Shown here: in pieces, positions 17,971 to 27,940 of the stretch
Position numbering within the stretch: position 1 is the stretch's first letter
How the letters are laid out: each line of letters opens with the position of its first letter
DNA from: Pseudomonas asgharzadehiana
GTDB lineage: Bacteria; Pseudomonadota; Gammaproteobacteria; Pseudomonadales; Pseudomonadaceae
Assembly (NCBI RefSeq): GCF_019139815.1
Contig: NZ_CP077079.1
Coordinates: 1,116,001 to 1,180,000 of the forward strand
Direction: 5' to 3'
Length of the DNA: 64,000 bases
Program-made: the position numbers and the translations under genes
The notes under the pieces: model-generated
What the model saw: the letters and a program-made list of their open reading frames with translations, nothing else
What the model was told of the DNA's origin: nothing
Databases searched by the model: none

Positions 17971-18055
17971 TCGCGGGCAAACCCCCTCCCACCTTTGACC
18001 GAGTTCCAGCATGAAAGCGCGATCAAGGGTGGGAGGGGGCTTGCTCCCGATAGCG
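17971..18055. repeat. Inverted REP pair
   Basis: A diverged left arm (GCGGGCAAACCCCCTCCCA, 17973-17991) faces an intact right arm (GGTGGGAGGGGGCTTGCTCC onward, 18028-18054). It marks the end of the galactarate operon. Confidence 0.85.
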
Positions 18056-18127
18056 GTCTCCCAGACGCCGTTGGGCTGTATGGCTTATCATTAGCCACCT
18101 AACGACGCCCACCCAAGGTCCCCCGGC

Positions 18128-19069
18128 ATGCTGGCTATCTTCCTCACCACCCTGACCATCACCGCGCCGGTGTTTGCCATGCTGTTTCTCGGTGTGCTGC
18201 TCAAGCGCATCAATTGGATTAACGACAACTTTATCCACACGGCCTCGTCCCTGGTGTTCAACGTCACCATGCCGGCGTTGCTGTTCCTGGGCATCCTGCA
18301 TGCCGACCTGCACTCGGCGCTCAAGCCGGGTTTGCTGATTTACTTTTCGGTCGCCACCCTGGTGAGCTTTGCCCTGGCCTGGGGTTGGGCGATCTTTCGT
18401 TGCAAGCGTGAGGACCGTGGGATCTACACCCAAGGCGCGTTTCGCGGCAATAACGGCGTGATCGGCCTGGCACTGGCGGCCAGCATGTACGGTGACTATG
18501 GGATCTCGCTCGGGGCCGTCCTCGCCGCGCTGGTGATCCTGTTCTACAACACCCTCTCGACCATTGTGCTGGCGGTGTACAGCCCGGTGATCAAGTCCGA
18601 CCCCTGGAGCATCTTCAAAAGTGTGGTGGCCAACCCGTTGATCATCAGCGTTATCGTGGCGGCGCCGTTCGCGTATTTTCAGATTGGCCTGCCCGGCTGG
18701 CTGGAAAAATCCATGCAGTACCTGGCCGACACCACCTTGCCGTTGGCATTGATCTGCATCGGCGGCACCCTGTCCCTGGCGGCGCTGCGCAAGAGCGGCA
18801 ACATGGCGTTGAGCGCGAGCTTGATGAAGATGGTCTGGTTGCCGGTGGTCGCCACTTTGGGTGCCTGGCTGCTGGGCTTTCGCGGGCCTGAACTGGGGAT
18901 TCTGTTCCTGTATTTCGGCGCGCCGACGGCCGCCGCTAGCTTCGTGATGGCCAGGGCGGCCGAGGGCAATCACGAGCTGGCGGCGGCGATTATTGTGATC
19001 ACCACCCTGATGGCGGCGGTGACCACGAATATCGGTATTTTTGTGCTGCAGGCGGGTGGCTGGATCTAG
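18128..19069 (+). CDS. AEC family (auxin efflux carrier-like) transporter
   Basis: This 313-residue membrane protein has about ten hydrophobic segments and the family's FNVTMPALLFLGI and LICIGGTLSLAAL regions. AEC proteins in bacteria move organic acids such as malate or malonate; the substrate here is unknown. The 3' end overlaps the convergent carboxymuconolactone decarboxylase-like gene by four bases. Confidence 0.9.
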   Translation: MLAIFLTTLTITAPVFAMLFLGVLLKRINWINDNFIHTASSLVFNVTMPALLFLGILHADLHSALKPGLLIYFSVATLVSFALAWGWAIFRCKREDRGIYTQGAFRGNNGVIGLALAASMYGDYGISLGAVLAALVILFYNTLSTIVLAVYSPVIKSDPWSIFKSVVANPLIISVIVAAPFAYFQIGLPGWLEKSMQYLADTTLPLALICIGGTLSLAALRKSGNMALSASLMKMVWLPVVATLGAWLLGFRGPELGILFLYFGAPTAAASFVMARAAEGNHELAAAIIVITTLMAAVTTNIGIFVLQAGGWI

Positions 19070-19446
19070 CCTTCTTTCTGGTAGGTATCGATCACTTCCT
19101 GAGCGGCACGAAACGCATCAATCGCCGCCGGCACACCCGCATACACCGCGCAATGCAGCAGCGCTTCGCGAATTTCCTCCACGGTGCAGCCGTTGTTCAG
19201 CGCACCACGCACGTGGCCCTTGAGTTCCTGGGGGCACTTGAGCGCGGTGAGGGCGGCGAGGGTGATCAGGCTGCGGGTCTTCAGCGGCAAACCTTCGCGG
19301 TTCCACACGCTGCCCCAGGCATGTTCGTTGACGAAATCCTGCAACGGCTGGGTGAACTCGGTGGCATTGCCCAGGGCGCGGTCGACGAACGCATCGCCCA
19401 TGACCTGGCGACGCATTTCAACCCCGGGCTTTTTCTGATCGGTCAT
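19066..19446 (-). CDS. Carboxymuconolactone decarboxylase family protein
   Basis: This 126-residue, all-helical protein resembles PcaC (4-carboxymuconolactone decarboxylase) in the HAWGSVWNREGLPLKTRSL and NNGCTVEEIREALLHCAVY regions. No other beta-ketoadipate pathway genes are nearby, so the reaction is not settled and a paralogous role is possible. The start overlaps the end of the upstream exchanger gene by four bases, so the two are co-translated in an rlpA-exchanger-cmd set. Confidence 0.85.
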   Translation of the reverse strand: MTDQKKPGVEMRRQVMGDAFVDRALGNATEFTQPLQDFVNEHAWGSVWNREGLPLKTRSLITLAALTALKCPQELKGHVRGALNNGCTVEEIREALLHCAVYAGVPAAIDAFRAAQEVIDTYQKEG

Positions 19447-20531
19447 TGCGATTCCCTCTTATGTTGGCGGCGCCAGGCGCGCAGCGAGGTGAACACCAGG
19501 AACACCAGCAGCGCCGGCAGGACGTAATGCAGCATCAATTGTTCCAGCTTGCCGGCCAGGGGCATGCCGGTGGTGAATGACATCACGTGCAACCCATACG
19601 CCAGGTATAACCCCAGCAGCACGAGACCTTCGGCGCGAGTCACACGGTAGCCGGTGTAGAACACCGGCAAGCACAACACCACGACGCCGAGCATCACCGG
19701 CAGGTCGAAGTCCAGGGCGTTGGGCGATACCGACAACGGCGACGGCGCCAAGAGCGCGGTCAGCCCCAGTACTCCCAGCAGGTTGAACAGGTTGCTGCCG
19801 ATCACGTTGCCTACGGCAATTTCCCGTTGGCCGCGCAACGCGGCAATCAGCGAGGTGGCCAGGCATGGCAGCGAAGTGCCGACGCCGATCAGCGTCAGGC
19901 CGATAATGCGTTCCGACAAGCCCAGGTCGCTCGCTACATCCACGGCCGCGCCCAGCAGCAGGTGCCCGGCCAGCACCAGCACCAACAACCCGCCGAGCAT
20001 CAGCAGCACGCTGCTCAGCCAGGGCGCTCGGGCCACCGTATCCAGGCTGCGTGGGCGGCGTGAGTGACGGGTCTGGTAGTGCAGCACGCCGAGGTAGGCC
20101 AGCAAGGCGGTCAGCAGGCAAAGCCCATCGACCGGCGTCAGCTCTTCATTGGCCGCCAGGGTGAACACCAGCAGGCCGGCGAGGATCATCACCGGGATAT
20201 CCAGGCGCACCAGTTGCCGCGAGACACGTAACGGAATGATCAGCGCCGACAGGCCGAGGGTCACCAGGATGTTGAAGATACTGCTGCCGATTACGCTGCC
20301 CACGGCGATATCGGTGTTGCCGGCCAGGGTGGCCTGCAGGCTGACGGTCATCTGCGGCGCGCTGCTGCCGAAGGCGACGATGGTCAGGCCGATGATCAGC
20401 GGGCGCACCTTGAGGCTGGCCGCCAGGCGCACGGCGGCGCGCACCAGGATTTCGGCGCCGGCGATCAGCAGCAGCAGGCCGCTGGCCAGTTCGAGCAGGC
20501 TCCAGGGCGAAAGGGCGGTTAATCCGAAAAT
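19443..20531 (-). CDS. CaCA-family Na+/Ca2+-type exchanger lacking the hallmark glutamates; apparent ATT start
   Basis: This protein of about 362 residues has two inverted alpha repeats, GLTIVAFGSSAP with GSVIGSSIFNIL and GLTLIGVGTSLP with GNVIGSNLFNLLG. CaCA exchangers normally have Glu after each SxP motif to bind cations. Here the residues are Gln60 (PQM) and Cys223 (PCL), so ion specificity may differ. The only standard start, GTG at 20444, would cut off the first membrane helix. The frame is open to 20555, and an ATT at 20531 lies seven bases after GGAG. It follows the rlpA stop by 16 bases. Confidence 0.8.
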   Translation of the reverse strand: MFGLTALSPWSLLELASGLLLLIAGAEILVRAAVRLAASLKVRPLIIGLTIVAFGSSAPQMTVSLQATLAGNTDIAVGSVIGSSIFNILVTLGLSALIIPLRVSRQLVRLDIPVMILAGLLVFTLAANEELTPVDGLCLLTALLAYLGVLHYQTRHSRRPRSLDTVARAPWLSSVLLMLGGLLVLVLAGHLLLGAAVDVASDLGLSERIIGLTLIGVGTSLPCLATSLIAALRGQREIAVGNVIGSNLFNLLGVLGLTALLAPSPLSVSPNALDFDLPVMLGVVVLCLPVFYTGYRVTRAEGLVLLGLYLAYGLHVMSFTTGMPLAGKLEQLMLHYVLPALLVFLVFTSLRAWRRQHKRESQ

Positions 20532-20547
20532 GGCCAGGCTCCCTCGG

Positions 20548-20919
20548 TCAGTTGCTCATGGCTTGCACGCGAACCCGCGCGGTGCCGCTGCGCAGCATGC
20601 CCAGTTGCTCGGCGGCTTCGCGCGAAAGATCGATCAGGCGTCCACGGGTATGCGGGCCGCGATCATTGATGCGGACCACGACGGATTTGTCGTTGTCGAG
20701 ATTGGTGACCTTGACCCGCGTGCCGAAGGGCAGTCGCCGGTGGGCGGCGGTCAGGGCGTTCTGGTTGAAGGGTTCACCGCTGGCGGTTTTTTTACCATGG
20801 TGCCGGGCGCCGTAATACGAGGCGGTGCCGGTTTCGTCGTAGCCGTTGGGGTCGATGAGGCCGCTGGCGCAACCGGTCAGCAGAGAGAACAAGGCTAAAA
20901 GGCCAAGTAAACGCTTCAT
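20548..20919 (-). CDS. Short RlpA-like lipoprotein (septal ring lytic transglycosylase family)
   Basis: This 123-residue protein has a lipoprotein signal peptide with lipobox LLTGC. A double-psi beta-barrel at about 30-120 contains the RlpA signature [15 protein letters not shown], which retains the Asp, His and Asp needed for activity in P. aeruginosa RlpA. It lacks the SPOR domain of full-length RlpA, so it is probably a second, smaller paralogue acting on peptidoglycan from the outer membrane. Confidence 0.88.
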   Translation of the reverse strand: MKRLLGLLALFSLLTGCASGLIDPNGYDETGTASYYGARHHGKKTASGEPFNQNALTAAHRRLPFGTRVKVTNLDNDKSVVVRINDRGPHTRGRLIDLSREAAEQLGMLRSGTARVRVQAMSN

Positions 20920-20940
20920 TCAAGGTATCCCCATATCAAA

Positions 20941-20968
20941 TGTGGGAGGGAGCAAGCCCCCTCCCACA
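20941..20968. repeat. REP-derived single hairpin
   Basis: TGTGGGAGGG and CCCTCCCACA form a ten-base stem around AGCAAGCC. It lies between the gatB 3' end and the rlpA-like gene and marks the border between the accessory region and the conserved gatCAB block. Confidence 0.85.
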
Positions 20969-21015
20969 GGAGGTCCGAGTCAAGCATGAAGTCTTGCCCG
21001 GATCCTGCATCGCAA

Positions 21016-22461
21016 TCAGCCTTCGAGCTTGCTTTTCAGCAGTTCGTTCACCTGCTGCGGGTTGGCCTTGCCTTTGGAGGCTTTCATGGCCTGGCCGACG
21101 AAAAAGCCGAACATCTTGCCGCGCTTGGCTTCGTCCGCCGCGCGATATTGTTCGACCTGCTCGGCGTTGGCCGCCAGCATTTCATCGAGTACGGCCGAAA
21201 TGGCGCCGCTGTCGGTGACTTGCTTGAGCCCGCGTTTTTCGATGATCTCGTCGGCGCTGCCTTCGCCGGCCGCCATCGCTTCGAACACGGTCTTGGCGAT
21301 TTTGCCGGAGATGGTGTTGTCCTTGATGCGCAGCAGCATGCCGCCCAATTGTTCGGCGGTCACCGGGGCTTCGTCGATTTCCAGACCTTGCTTGTTCAGC
21401 AGGCTGCCCAGCTCAACCATGACCCAGTTGGCCGCCAGCTTGGCGTCACCGGCAATGCTCACAACTTTTTCGAAGTAGTTCGCTTGTTCACGGCTGGAGG
21501 CCAAAACGCTGGCATCGTAGACCGACAGGCCGAATTGCTCCTTGAAGCGCTCGCGTTTCTGCTGCGGCAGTTCCGGCAGGGTGGCGCGCACGTCATTGAG
21601 GAACGAGTCTTCCAGCACCACCGGCAACAGGTCCGGGTCGGGGAAGTAACGGTAGTCGTTGGCTTCCTCTTTGCTGCGCATGGCGCGGGTTTCGTCTTTG
21701 TTCGGGTCGTACAGGCGCGTTTGCTGGATCACCTTGCCGCCGTCCTCGATCAGTTCGATCTGGCGACGCACTTCGGTGTTGATCGCCTTCTCGATGAAAC
21801 GGAACGAGTTGACGTTCTTGATCTCGCAACGGGTACCGTATTCGGCCTGGCCTTTTGGCCGCACCGACACGTTGCAGTCACAACGCAGCGAGCCTTCGGC
21901 CATGTTGCCGTCGCAGATGCCCAGGTAGCGCACCAGCGCGTGGATGGTCTTGACGTAGGCCACCGCTTCCTTGGCGCTGCGCATGTCCGGCTCGGACACG
22001 ATTTCCAGCAGCGGCGTGCCCGCACGGTTGAGGTCGATACCGGTGGCGCCCGGGAACTCTTCGTGCAGGCTTTTGCCGGCGTCTTCTTCAAGGTGCGCGC
22101 GGGTCACACCGACGCGCTTGATGGTGCCGTCTTCCAGGGGAATGTCCAGGTGGCCCTTGCCGACGATCGGCAGTTCCATCTGGCTGATCTGGTAGCCCTT
22201 GGGCAGGTCCGGGTAGAAGTAGTTCTTGCGCGCGAACACGTTGTGCTGGCCGATCTCGGCGTCAATCGCCAGGCCGAACATCACCGCCATGCGCACCGCT
22301 TCCTGGTTCAGCACCGGCAGTACGCCGGGCATGCCCAGGTCGACCAGGCTGGCCTGGGTGTTGGGCTCGGCGCCGAACGTGGTGGCGCTACCGGAGAAAA
22401 TCTTCGATTGGGTGGCGAGCTGGGTATGAATCTCCAGCCCGATCACAACTTCCCATTGCAT
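21016..22461 (-). CDS. gatB: Asp-tRNA(Asn)/Glu-tRNA(Gln) amidotransferase subunit B
   Basis: This 481-residue subunit binds the misacylated tRNA and activates its side chain with ATP. It has the GatB signature GLEIHTQL near the start, the [12 protein letters not shown] and YFPDPDLLP regions, and a C-terminal tRNA-binding YqeY-like domain (about 330-480). GAGGAGAA precedes the ATG. It follows gatA in the order gatC-gatA-gatB. Confidence 0.98.
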   Translation of the reverse strand: MQWEVVIGLEIHTQLATQSKIFSGSATTFGAEPNTQASLVDLGMPGVLPVLNQEAVRMAVMFGLAIDAEIGQHNVFARKNYFYPDLPKGYQISQMELPIVGKGHLDIPLEDGTIKRVGVTRAHLEEDAGKSLHEEFPGATGIDLNRAGTPLLEIVSEPDMRSAKEAVAYVKTIHALVRYLGICDGNMAEGSLRCDCNVSVRPKGQAEYGTRCEIKNVNSFRFIEKAINTEVRRQIELIEDGGKVIQQTRLYDPNKDETRAMRSKEEANDYRYFPDPDLLPVVLEDSFLNDVRATLPELPQQKRERFKEQFGLSVYDASVLASSREQANYFEKVVSIAGDAKLAANWVMVELGSLLNKQGLEIDEAPVTAEQLGGMLLRIKDNTISGKIAKTVFEAMAAGEGSADEIIEKRGLKQVTDSGAISAVLDEMLAANAEQVEQYRAADEAKRGKMFGFFVGQAMKASKGKANPQQVNELLKSKLEG

Positions 22462-22471
22462 AGTGTTCTCC

Positions 22472-23923
22472 TCAGAAGCCGGTAGGGGTGCGAGTGTGCC
22501 AGTCAGTGTTCAACTGGTACTGGTGCGCCACATTGAGCAGGCGGCCTTCCTGGAAATACGGGGCGAGCAATTGCACGCCGACCGGCAGGCCGTCGACGAA
22601 ACCTGCAGGCATCGACAAGCCCGGCAAGCCCGCGAGGTTGGCGGTGATGGTGTAGAGGTCTTCCAGGTACTCGGCGATCGGGTCGCCGGTCTTGGCGCCG
22701 ATCTTCCAGGCCGGGTTCGGCGTGGTCGGGCCGAGGATCACGTCGACTTCTTCAAAGGCTGCCATGAAGTCGTTCTTGATCAGGCGCCGGATTTTCTGCG
22801 CCTTGAGGTAGTAGGCATCGTAGTAACCGGCCGACAGAGCGTAGGCTCCGACCATGATCCGGCGCTGCACTTCAGCACCGAAGCCTTCGCCACGGGAGCG
22901 CTTGTACAGGTCGGTGAGGTCTTTCGGGTTTTCGCAGCGATAGCCGAAACGCACGCCGTCGAAACGCGACAGGTTGGAGGAGGCTTCCGCCGGTGCGATC
23001 ACGTAATAGGCAGGAATCGCATGCTGGTTGTTCGGCAAGCTGATGTGCTTGATCACGGCGCCGAGCTTTTCCAGCTCTTTGATACTGTTTTGCACCAACT
23101 CGGCGATACGCGGGTCGAGACCGGCGCTGAAGTATTCCTTCGGCACGCCGATGCGCAGGCCCTTGATCGAGGTGTTGAGGTGGGCGCTGTAGTCCGGCAC
23201 CGGCTCATCGATGCTGGTGGAGTCCTGCGTGTCGAAACCTGCCATGCCTTGCAACAAGATGGCGCAGTCTTCGGCCGTGCGGGCCAATGGGCCGCCCTGA
23301 TCGAGGCTGGACGCGTAGGCGATCATGCCCCAGCGGGAAACGCGACCGTAGGTCGGCTTCAGACCGGTAAGGTTGGTGAACGCAGCGGGCTGGCGGATGG
23401 AGCCGCCGGTGTCGGTGGCCGTGGCCGCCGGCAGGAAGCGGGCGGCAACGGCCGCGGCCGAACCACCGGACGAGCCGCCGGGCACGTGTTCCAGGTTCCA
23501 CGGGTTTTTCACTGCGCCGTAGTAGCTCGACTCGTTGGCCGACCCCATGGCGAATTCGTCCATGTTGGTCTTGCCCAGGGTCACGGCCCCGGCGGCGGCC
23601 AGCTTGGCGACCACGGTGGCGTCGTAGGGCGCCTTGAAGTTGTCGAGCATCTTCGAGCCGCAGCTGGTACGCACGCCCTGGGTGCAGAACAGGTCTTTGT
23701 GGGCGATCGGTGCGCCCAGCAATGCGCCGTTTTCACCGTTGGCGCGACGTACGTCGGCGGCCTTGGCCTGGCTCAAGGCCAGCTCTTCGGTGAGGCTGAT
23801 GAAGCTGTTGACCTTGGGGTCGTGCTCGGCGATACGCGCCAGCAGGGTCTTGGTCAGCTCTTCGGAAGAAAACTTTTTATCGGCGAGACCGCGGGCGATC
23901 TCGGCCAGAGTCATGTGATGCAT
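22472..23923 (-). CDS. gatA: Asp-tRNA(Asn)/Glu-tRNA(Gln) amidotransferase subunit A
   Basis: This 483-residue amidase-signature protein releases ammonia from glutamine for transamidation. The Ser-cisSer-Lys triad is visible: Lys in IAHKDLFC, the Gly/Ser-rich [13 protein letters not shown], and [11 protein letters not shown]. It lies ten bases upstream of gatB on the same transcript. A second in-frame ATG follows three codons after the assigned start. Confidence 0.98.
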   Translation of the reverse strand: MHHMTLAEIARGLADKKFSSEELTKTLLARIAEHDPKVNSFISLTEELALSQAKAADVRRANGENGALLGAPIAHKDLFCTQGVRTSCGSKMLDNFKAPYDATVVAKLAAAGAVTLGKTNMDEFAMGSANESSYYGAVKNPWNLEHVPGGSSGGSAAAVAARFLPAATATDTGGSIRQPAAFTNLTGLKPTYGRVSRWGMIAYASSLDQGGPLARTAEDCAILLQGMAGFDTQDSTSIDEPVPDYSAHLNTSIKGLRIGVPKEYFSAGLDPRIAELVQNSIKELEKLGAVIKHISLPNNQHAIPAYYVIAPAEASSNLSRFDGVRFGYRCENPKDLTDLYKRSRGEGFGAEVQRRIMVGAYALSAGYYDAYYLKAQKIRRLIKNDFMAAFEEVDVILGPTTPNPAWKIGAKTGDPIAEYLEDLYTITANLAGLPGLSMPAGFVDGLPVGVQLLAPYFQEGRLLNVAHQYQLNTDWHTRTPTGF

Positions 23924-23939
23924 GAAAGGCTCTTTCCCT

Positions 23940-24227
23940 TTAGTCGATGACTTTCGGAACCAGGTACAGGCCGTTTTCGACCGCTGGCGCGATGGACTGA
24001 TAGGCCTCGCGATGATTGCGCTCGGTCACGAGGTCTGCGCGCAGGCGCTGGCTGGCTTCGAGCGGGTGAGCCAGGGGCTCGATGCCGTCGGTATTGACGG
24101 CCTGCATTTGATCAACCAGCCCGAGAATGCTGTTCAGGGCTGCGGTGGTCTGTGGAAGATCGGCATCATTGAGGCCAAGCGAGGCCAGATGAGCGATTTT
24201 TTCCACGTCGGAGCGTTCAAGCGCCAT
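23940..24227 (-). CDS. gatC: Asp-tRNA(Asn)/Glu-tRNA(Gln) amidotransferase subunit C
   Basis: This 95-residue stabilising subunit of GatCAB has the typical N-terminus ([14 protein letters not shown]) and the [20 protein letters not shown] segment. GGAG lies seven bases before the ATG. It is the first gene of gatCAB and divergent from mreB across 210 bases that must hold both promoters. Confidence 0.96.
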   Translation of the reverse strand: MALERSDVEKIAHLASLGLNDADLPQTTAALNSILGLVDQMQAVNTDGIEPLAHPLEASQRLRADLVTERNHREAYQSIAPAVENGLYLVPKVID

Positions 24228-24425
24228 GGGAATCTCCAGTGGAAAACAGAACGGAGGCTGTCCGTGTGTTAGATTGTCGGAACACTACCGCATTTCTACG
24301 GTCTTACGGCCGCGATTGTGGGGGTTGGTGCACAGAAAGTCGGCCAATTTAGCACATTGGCGCCTTGCCCAAAATCCCTGTCGTTGTTAGAGTTTGCCGC
24401 ACTTTTTTACCCACGCGTTGCCTAG

Positions 24426-25475
<1,050 letters not shown>

Positions 25476-25503
25476 GATCGTTGGTTGCGCCATGTTTTGC
25501 CCT

Positions 25504-25529
25504 CAGGCAGCACTTTGCAGTGCTGCCTG
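25504..25529 (+). promoter_or_regulatory. Hairpin between mreB and mreC
   Basis: CAGGCAGCAC and GTGCTGCCTG form a perfect ten-base stem with a six-base loop, 28 bases after the mreB stop. The following sequence is only moderately T-rich. It probably lowers transcription into mreCD or protects the mreB 3' end, giving the excess of MreB over MreC and MreD known in other bacteria (inference). Confidence 0.65.
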
Positions 25530-25613
25530 TTGGCGTTTATCTTCTTCAATCTGCATCCAGGCCGGTTAGATGCCGTATGAATAAAGAGAACATTTGCCTG
25601 GGAGGAGCGGCTT

Positions 25614-26735
25614 ATTAAACCGCTTTTCGCCAAAGGCCCCTCATTGGGCGTGCGCTTATTGGTGCTGGTCGTGCTTTCGGTCGCGCTGATGGTGGTCGAT
25701 GCTCGTTTTGCACTGCTCAAGCCCGTGCGTAGCCAGATGTCGCTGGTGTTGATGCAGACCTACTGGATCACCGACCTGCCGCAACGTCTGTTCCAGGGCG
25801 TGGCGAGCCAATTCGGCAGCCGCACCGAGCTCGTCGCCGAAAACGAAAAACTCAAGACCGAAAACCTGCTGTTGCAGGGGCGCATGCAAAAGCTCGCGGC
25901 CCTCACCGAGCAGAACGTACGGCTGCGCGAGTTGCTCAATTCTTCCGCGCTGGTCAACGAGAAAGTCGAAGTGGCCGAGTTGATCGGCATGGACCCCAAC
26001 CCCTTCACACATCGCATCATCATCAACAAGGGTGAGCGCGATGGTGTGGTCCTGGGCCAGCCGGTGCTCGATGCGCGTGGCCTGATGGGCCAAGTGGTGG
26101 AGCTGATGCCCTACACCTCGCGGGTATTGCTGCTGACGGATACAACCCACAGCATTCCCGTGCAAGTCAACCGTAACGGCTTGCGCGCCATCGCCAGCGG
26201 CACCGGTAACCCCGAGCGCCTTGAACTCCGTCACGTGGCCGACACCGCCGACATCAAGGAAGGCGACCTATTGGTCAGTTCCGGCTTGGGCCAGCGTTTC
26301 CCGGCCGGCTACCCGGTGGCGACGGTCAAGGAAGTGATCCATGATTCCGGCCAGCCATTTGCCATCGTGCGCGCCGTTCCCACCGCAGCCCTGAACCGCA
26401 GCCGCTACCTGCTGCTGGTGTTCAGTGATAACCGCACCCCGGAAGAGCGCGCCAATGACGCCGCCCAGGCCCAGGAAGCGGAGGACAAGAAGAACGGCAC
26501 GGCGCCGATCATTCCTGCAACCGTGCCCAAGCCTGCGCCGGCGGCCCCAACTGCACCGGTGGCCACTCCGGCCGCAGCGGCGCCAGTGGCCACGCCGGTC
26601 AAGCCTGCAGCGCATAACACCCACCCGGTAAAACCGGCGGCCGCCAAACCGCCGGCCACCACGCCTGCTACCACCACGCCTGCCGTCAAGCCTGCGACTG
26701 CAGCCCCGGCGACCACGCGGCAGAGGGAGGAATAA
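25614..26735 (+). CDS. mreC: Rod shape-determining protein MreC, apparent ATT start
   Basis: This protein of about 373 residues has a short cytoplasmic N-terminus (KPLFAKGPSLGVRL), one membrane helix, a coiled coil (about 75-115) and the periplasmic beta domains of MreC. A Pro/Ala/Thr-rich tail follows at about 295-373. I chose ATT at 25614 because GGAGGAG lies at ideal distance (25601-25607) and the frame then includes the N-terminal residues I recall as conserved in Pseudomonas MreC. The first standard start, TTG at 25644, lacks a binding site. The stop overlaps the mreD ATG by one base. Confidence 0.9.
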   Translation: MKPLFAKGPSLGVRLLVLVVLSVALMVVDARFALLKPVRSQMSLVLMQTYWITDLPQRLFQGVASQFGSRTELVAENEKLKTENLLLQGRMQKLAALTEQNVRLRELLNSSALVNEKVEVAELIGMDPNPFTHRIIINKGERDGVVLGQPVLDARGLMGQVVELMPYTSRVLLLTDTTHSIPVQVNRNGLRAIASGTGNPERLELRHVADTADIKEGDLLVSSGLGQRFPAGYPVATVKEVIHDSGQPFAIVRAVPTAALNRSRYLLLVFSDNRTPEERANDAAQAQEAEDKKNGTAPIIPATVPKPAPAAPTAPVATPAAAAPVATPVKPAAHNTHPVKPAAAKPPATTPATTTPAVKPATAAPATTRQREE

Positions 26736-27223
26736 TGGCCGGTACTCATTCGCGCAATGGTTGGATCGTGTGGCTGACATTCGCGGTCGGCCTGCTGCTC
26801 AGCGTTTCGCCGCTGCCGCAATTCATGGAAATCCTGCGCCCGCTGTGGCTGGCCTTGTTGCTGGCGTTCTGGTCGCTGAACCTGCCACATAAAGTGGGCA
26901 TGGTCACGGCCATGTTCCTGGGCTTGGCGGAAGATGTGCTGTATGGCACCTTGCTGGGCCAGAACGCGTTGATCCTGACCTTGATCACCTTCCTGGTACT
27001 GTCGCTGCAGCAGCGTTTGCGTATGTTCCCGATGTGGCAGCAATGCCTAGTGATCCTGGTGATTTTCGGCCTGGCGCAGCTTGTTCAGTTATGGCTCAGC
27101 GCCTTGACCGGCAACCGCCAGCCAACCCTGGCGCTGGTGCTGCCGGCGCTGGTCAGCGCGCTGCTGTGGCCATGGATCAGTTTCGGTCTGCGTGGGCTGC
27201 GTCGTCGCTATAAAATCAATTGA
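26735..27223 (+). CDS. mreD: Rod shape-determining protein MreD
   Basis: This 162-residue inner-membrane protein has five or six hydrophobic segments and the family's [19 protein letters not shown] region. It works with MreC in the elongation complex. It starts at the TAATG junction with mreC and is preceded by GGGAGGAA inside the mreC 3' end. Confidence 0.95.
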   Translation: MAGTHSRNGWIVWLTFAVGLLLSVSPLPQFMEILRPLWLALLLAFWSLNLPHKVGMVTAMFLGLAEDVLYGTLLGQNALILTLITFLVLSLQQRLRMFPMWQQCLVILVIFGLAQLVQLWLSALTGNRQPTLALVLPALVSALLWPWISFGLRGLRRRYKIN

Positions 27224-27273
27224 ATGGATTGCGAGGCTCTGCCTGGTTATCGAACCCTACAGGGAGAGTCTGC

Positions 27274-27870
27274 ATGAATTCGCTTTATCTGGCCTCCGGC
27301 TCCCCGAGGCGACGTGAACTGCTGACCCAGATCGGTGTGCCCTTCAAGGTGGTCAGCGCCGCTATTGACGAAACTCCCATCCCCAATGAATCCGCTGTTG
27401 CCTATGTCGAGCGTCTTGCGCGCGGCAAGGCGGCGGCGGGTTTTGCTGCGCTTGAGCAAACGTCGGATGCCTGCGTGTTGGGTGCCGACACGGCGGTGAT
27501 TGTCGACGGCAAGATCCTCGGCAAGCCGGTAGACCAAGCCGACGCCTTGGCGATGTTGATGGCCTTGGCGGGCCGTGAGCATGAGGTGCTCACGGCCATT
27601 GCCCTCACCGATGGGCTGCGCTGCGAAACCCGATGTGTCAGGAGTCGTGTACTTTTTCGCGAGGTTTCTGTCGAGGAGGCTACAACCTACTGGCACAGCG
27701 GCGAACCGCAAGACAAGGCGGGCGGCTATGCTATTCAAGGGCTTGGCTCGGTGTTTGTCGCCGGGCTCAACGGCAGTTATTCCGCCGTGGTAGGCCTGCC
27801 GGTGTGCGAAACCGCGCAACTGCTTGGCCGATTCGGCATACCCTGTTGGCAACACCTTACCGCGCGCTGA
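27274..27870 (+). CDS. maf: Maf-like nucleoside triphosphate pyrophosphatase (YhdE type)
   Basis: This 198-residue Maf protein hydrolyses non-canonical nucleotides, or dTTP and UTP in the YhdE subgroup. The signature [14 protein letters not shown] is at the N-terminus, and the [16 protein letters not shown] and [13 protein letters not shown] motifs follow. The mreBCD-maf-rng order is the same as for E. coli yhdE, which supports that subgroup. GGGAGAG precedes the ATG at 27274. Confidence 0.94.
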   Translation: MNSLYLASGSPRRRELLTQIGVPFKVVSAAIDETPIPNESAVAYVERLARGKAAAGFAALEQTSDACVLGADTAVIVDGKILGKPVDQADALAMLMALAGREHEVLTAIALTDGLRCETRCVRSRVLFREVSVEEATTYWHSGEPQDKAGGYAIQGLGSVFVAGLNGSYSAVVGLPVCETAQLLGRFGIPCWQHLTAR

Positions 27871-27940
27871 ACGCGTTACTCCAGCGCCCAGCCTTAAGCG
27901 ACCGGCCACTATTGTGAAAACGCCTGAACGAGACCCAGCC

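Noticed and set aside
16293..18098. A 601-codon open frame on the minus strand opposite garD
   Set aside because: garD is clearly coding; the reverse frame is His/Arg/Gln-rich, as expected for an antisense shadow, and has no start signals.
9566..20968. The accessory block as a genomic island or prophage
   Set aside because: No integrase, tRNA attachment site, direct repeats or phage genes are visible; only REP elements and a terminator mark its edges.
22463..23950. A 495-codon open frame on the plus strand opposite gatA
   Set aside because: gatA is complete with its catalytic motifs; the opposite frame has shadow composition.
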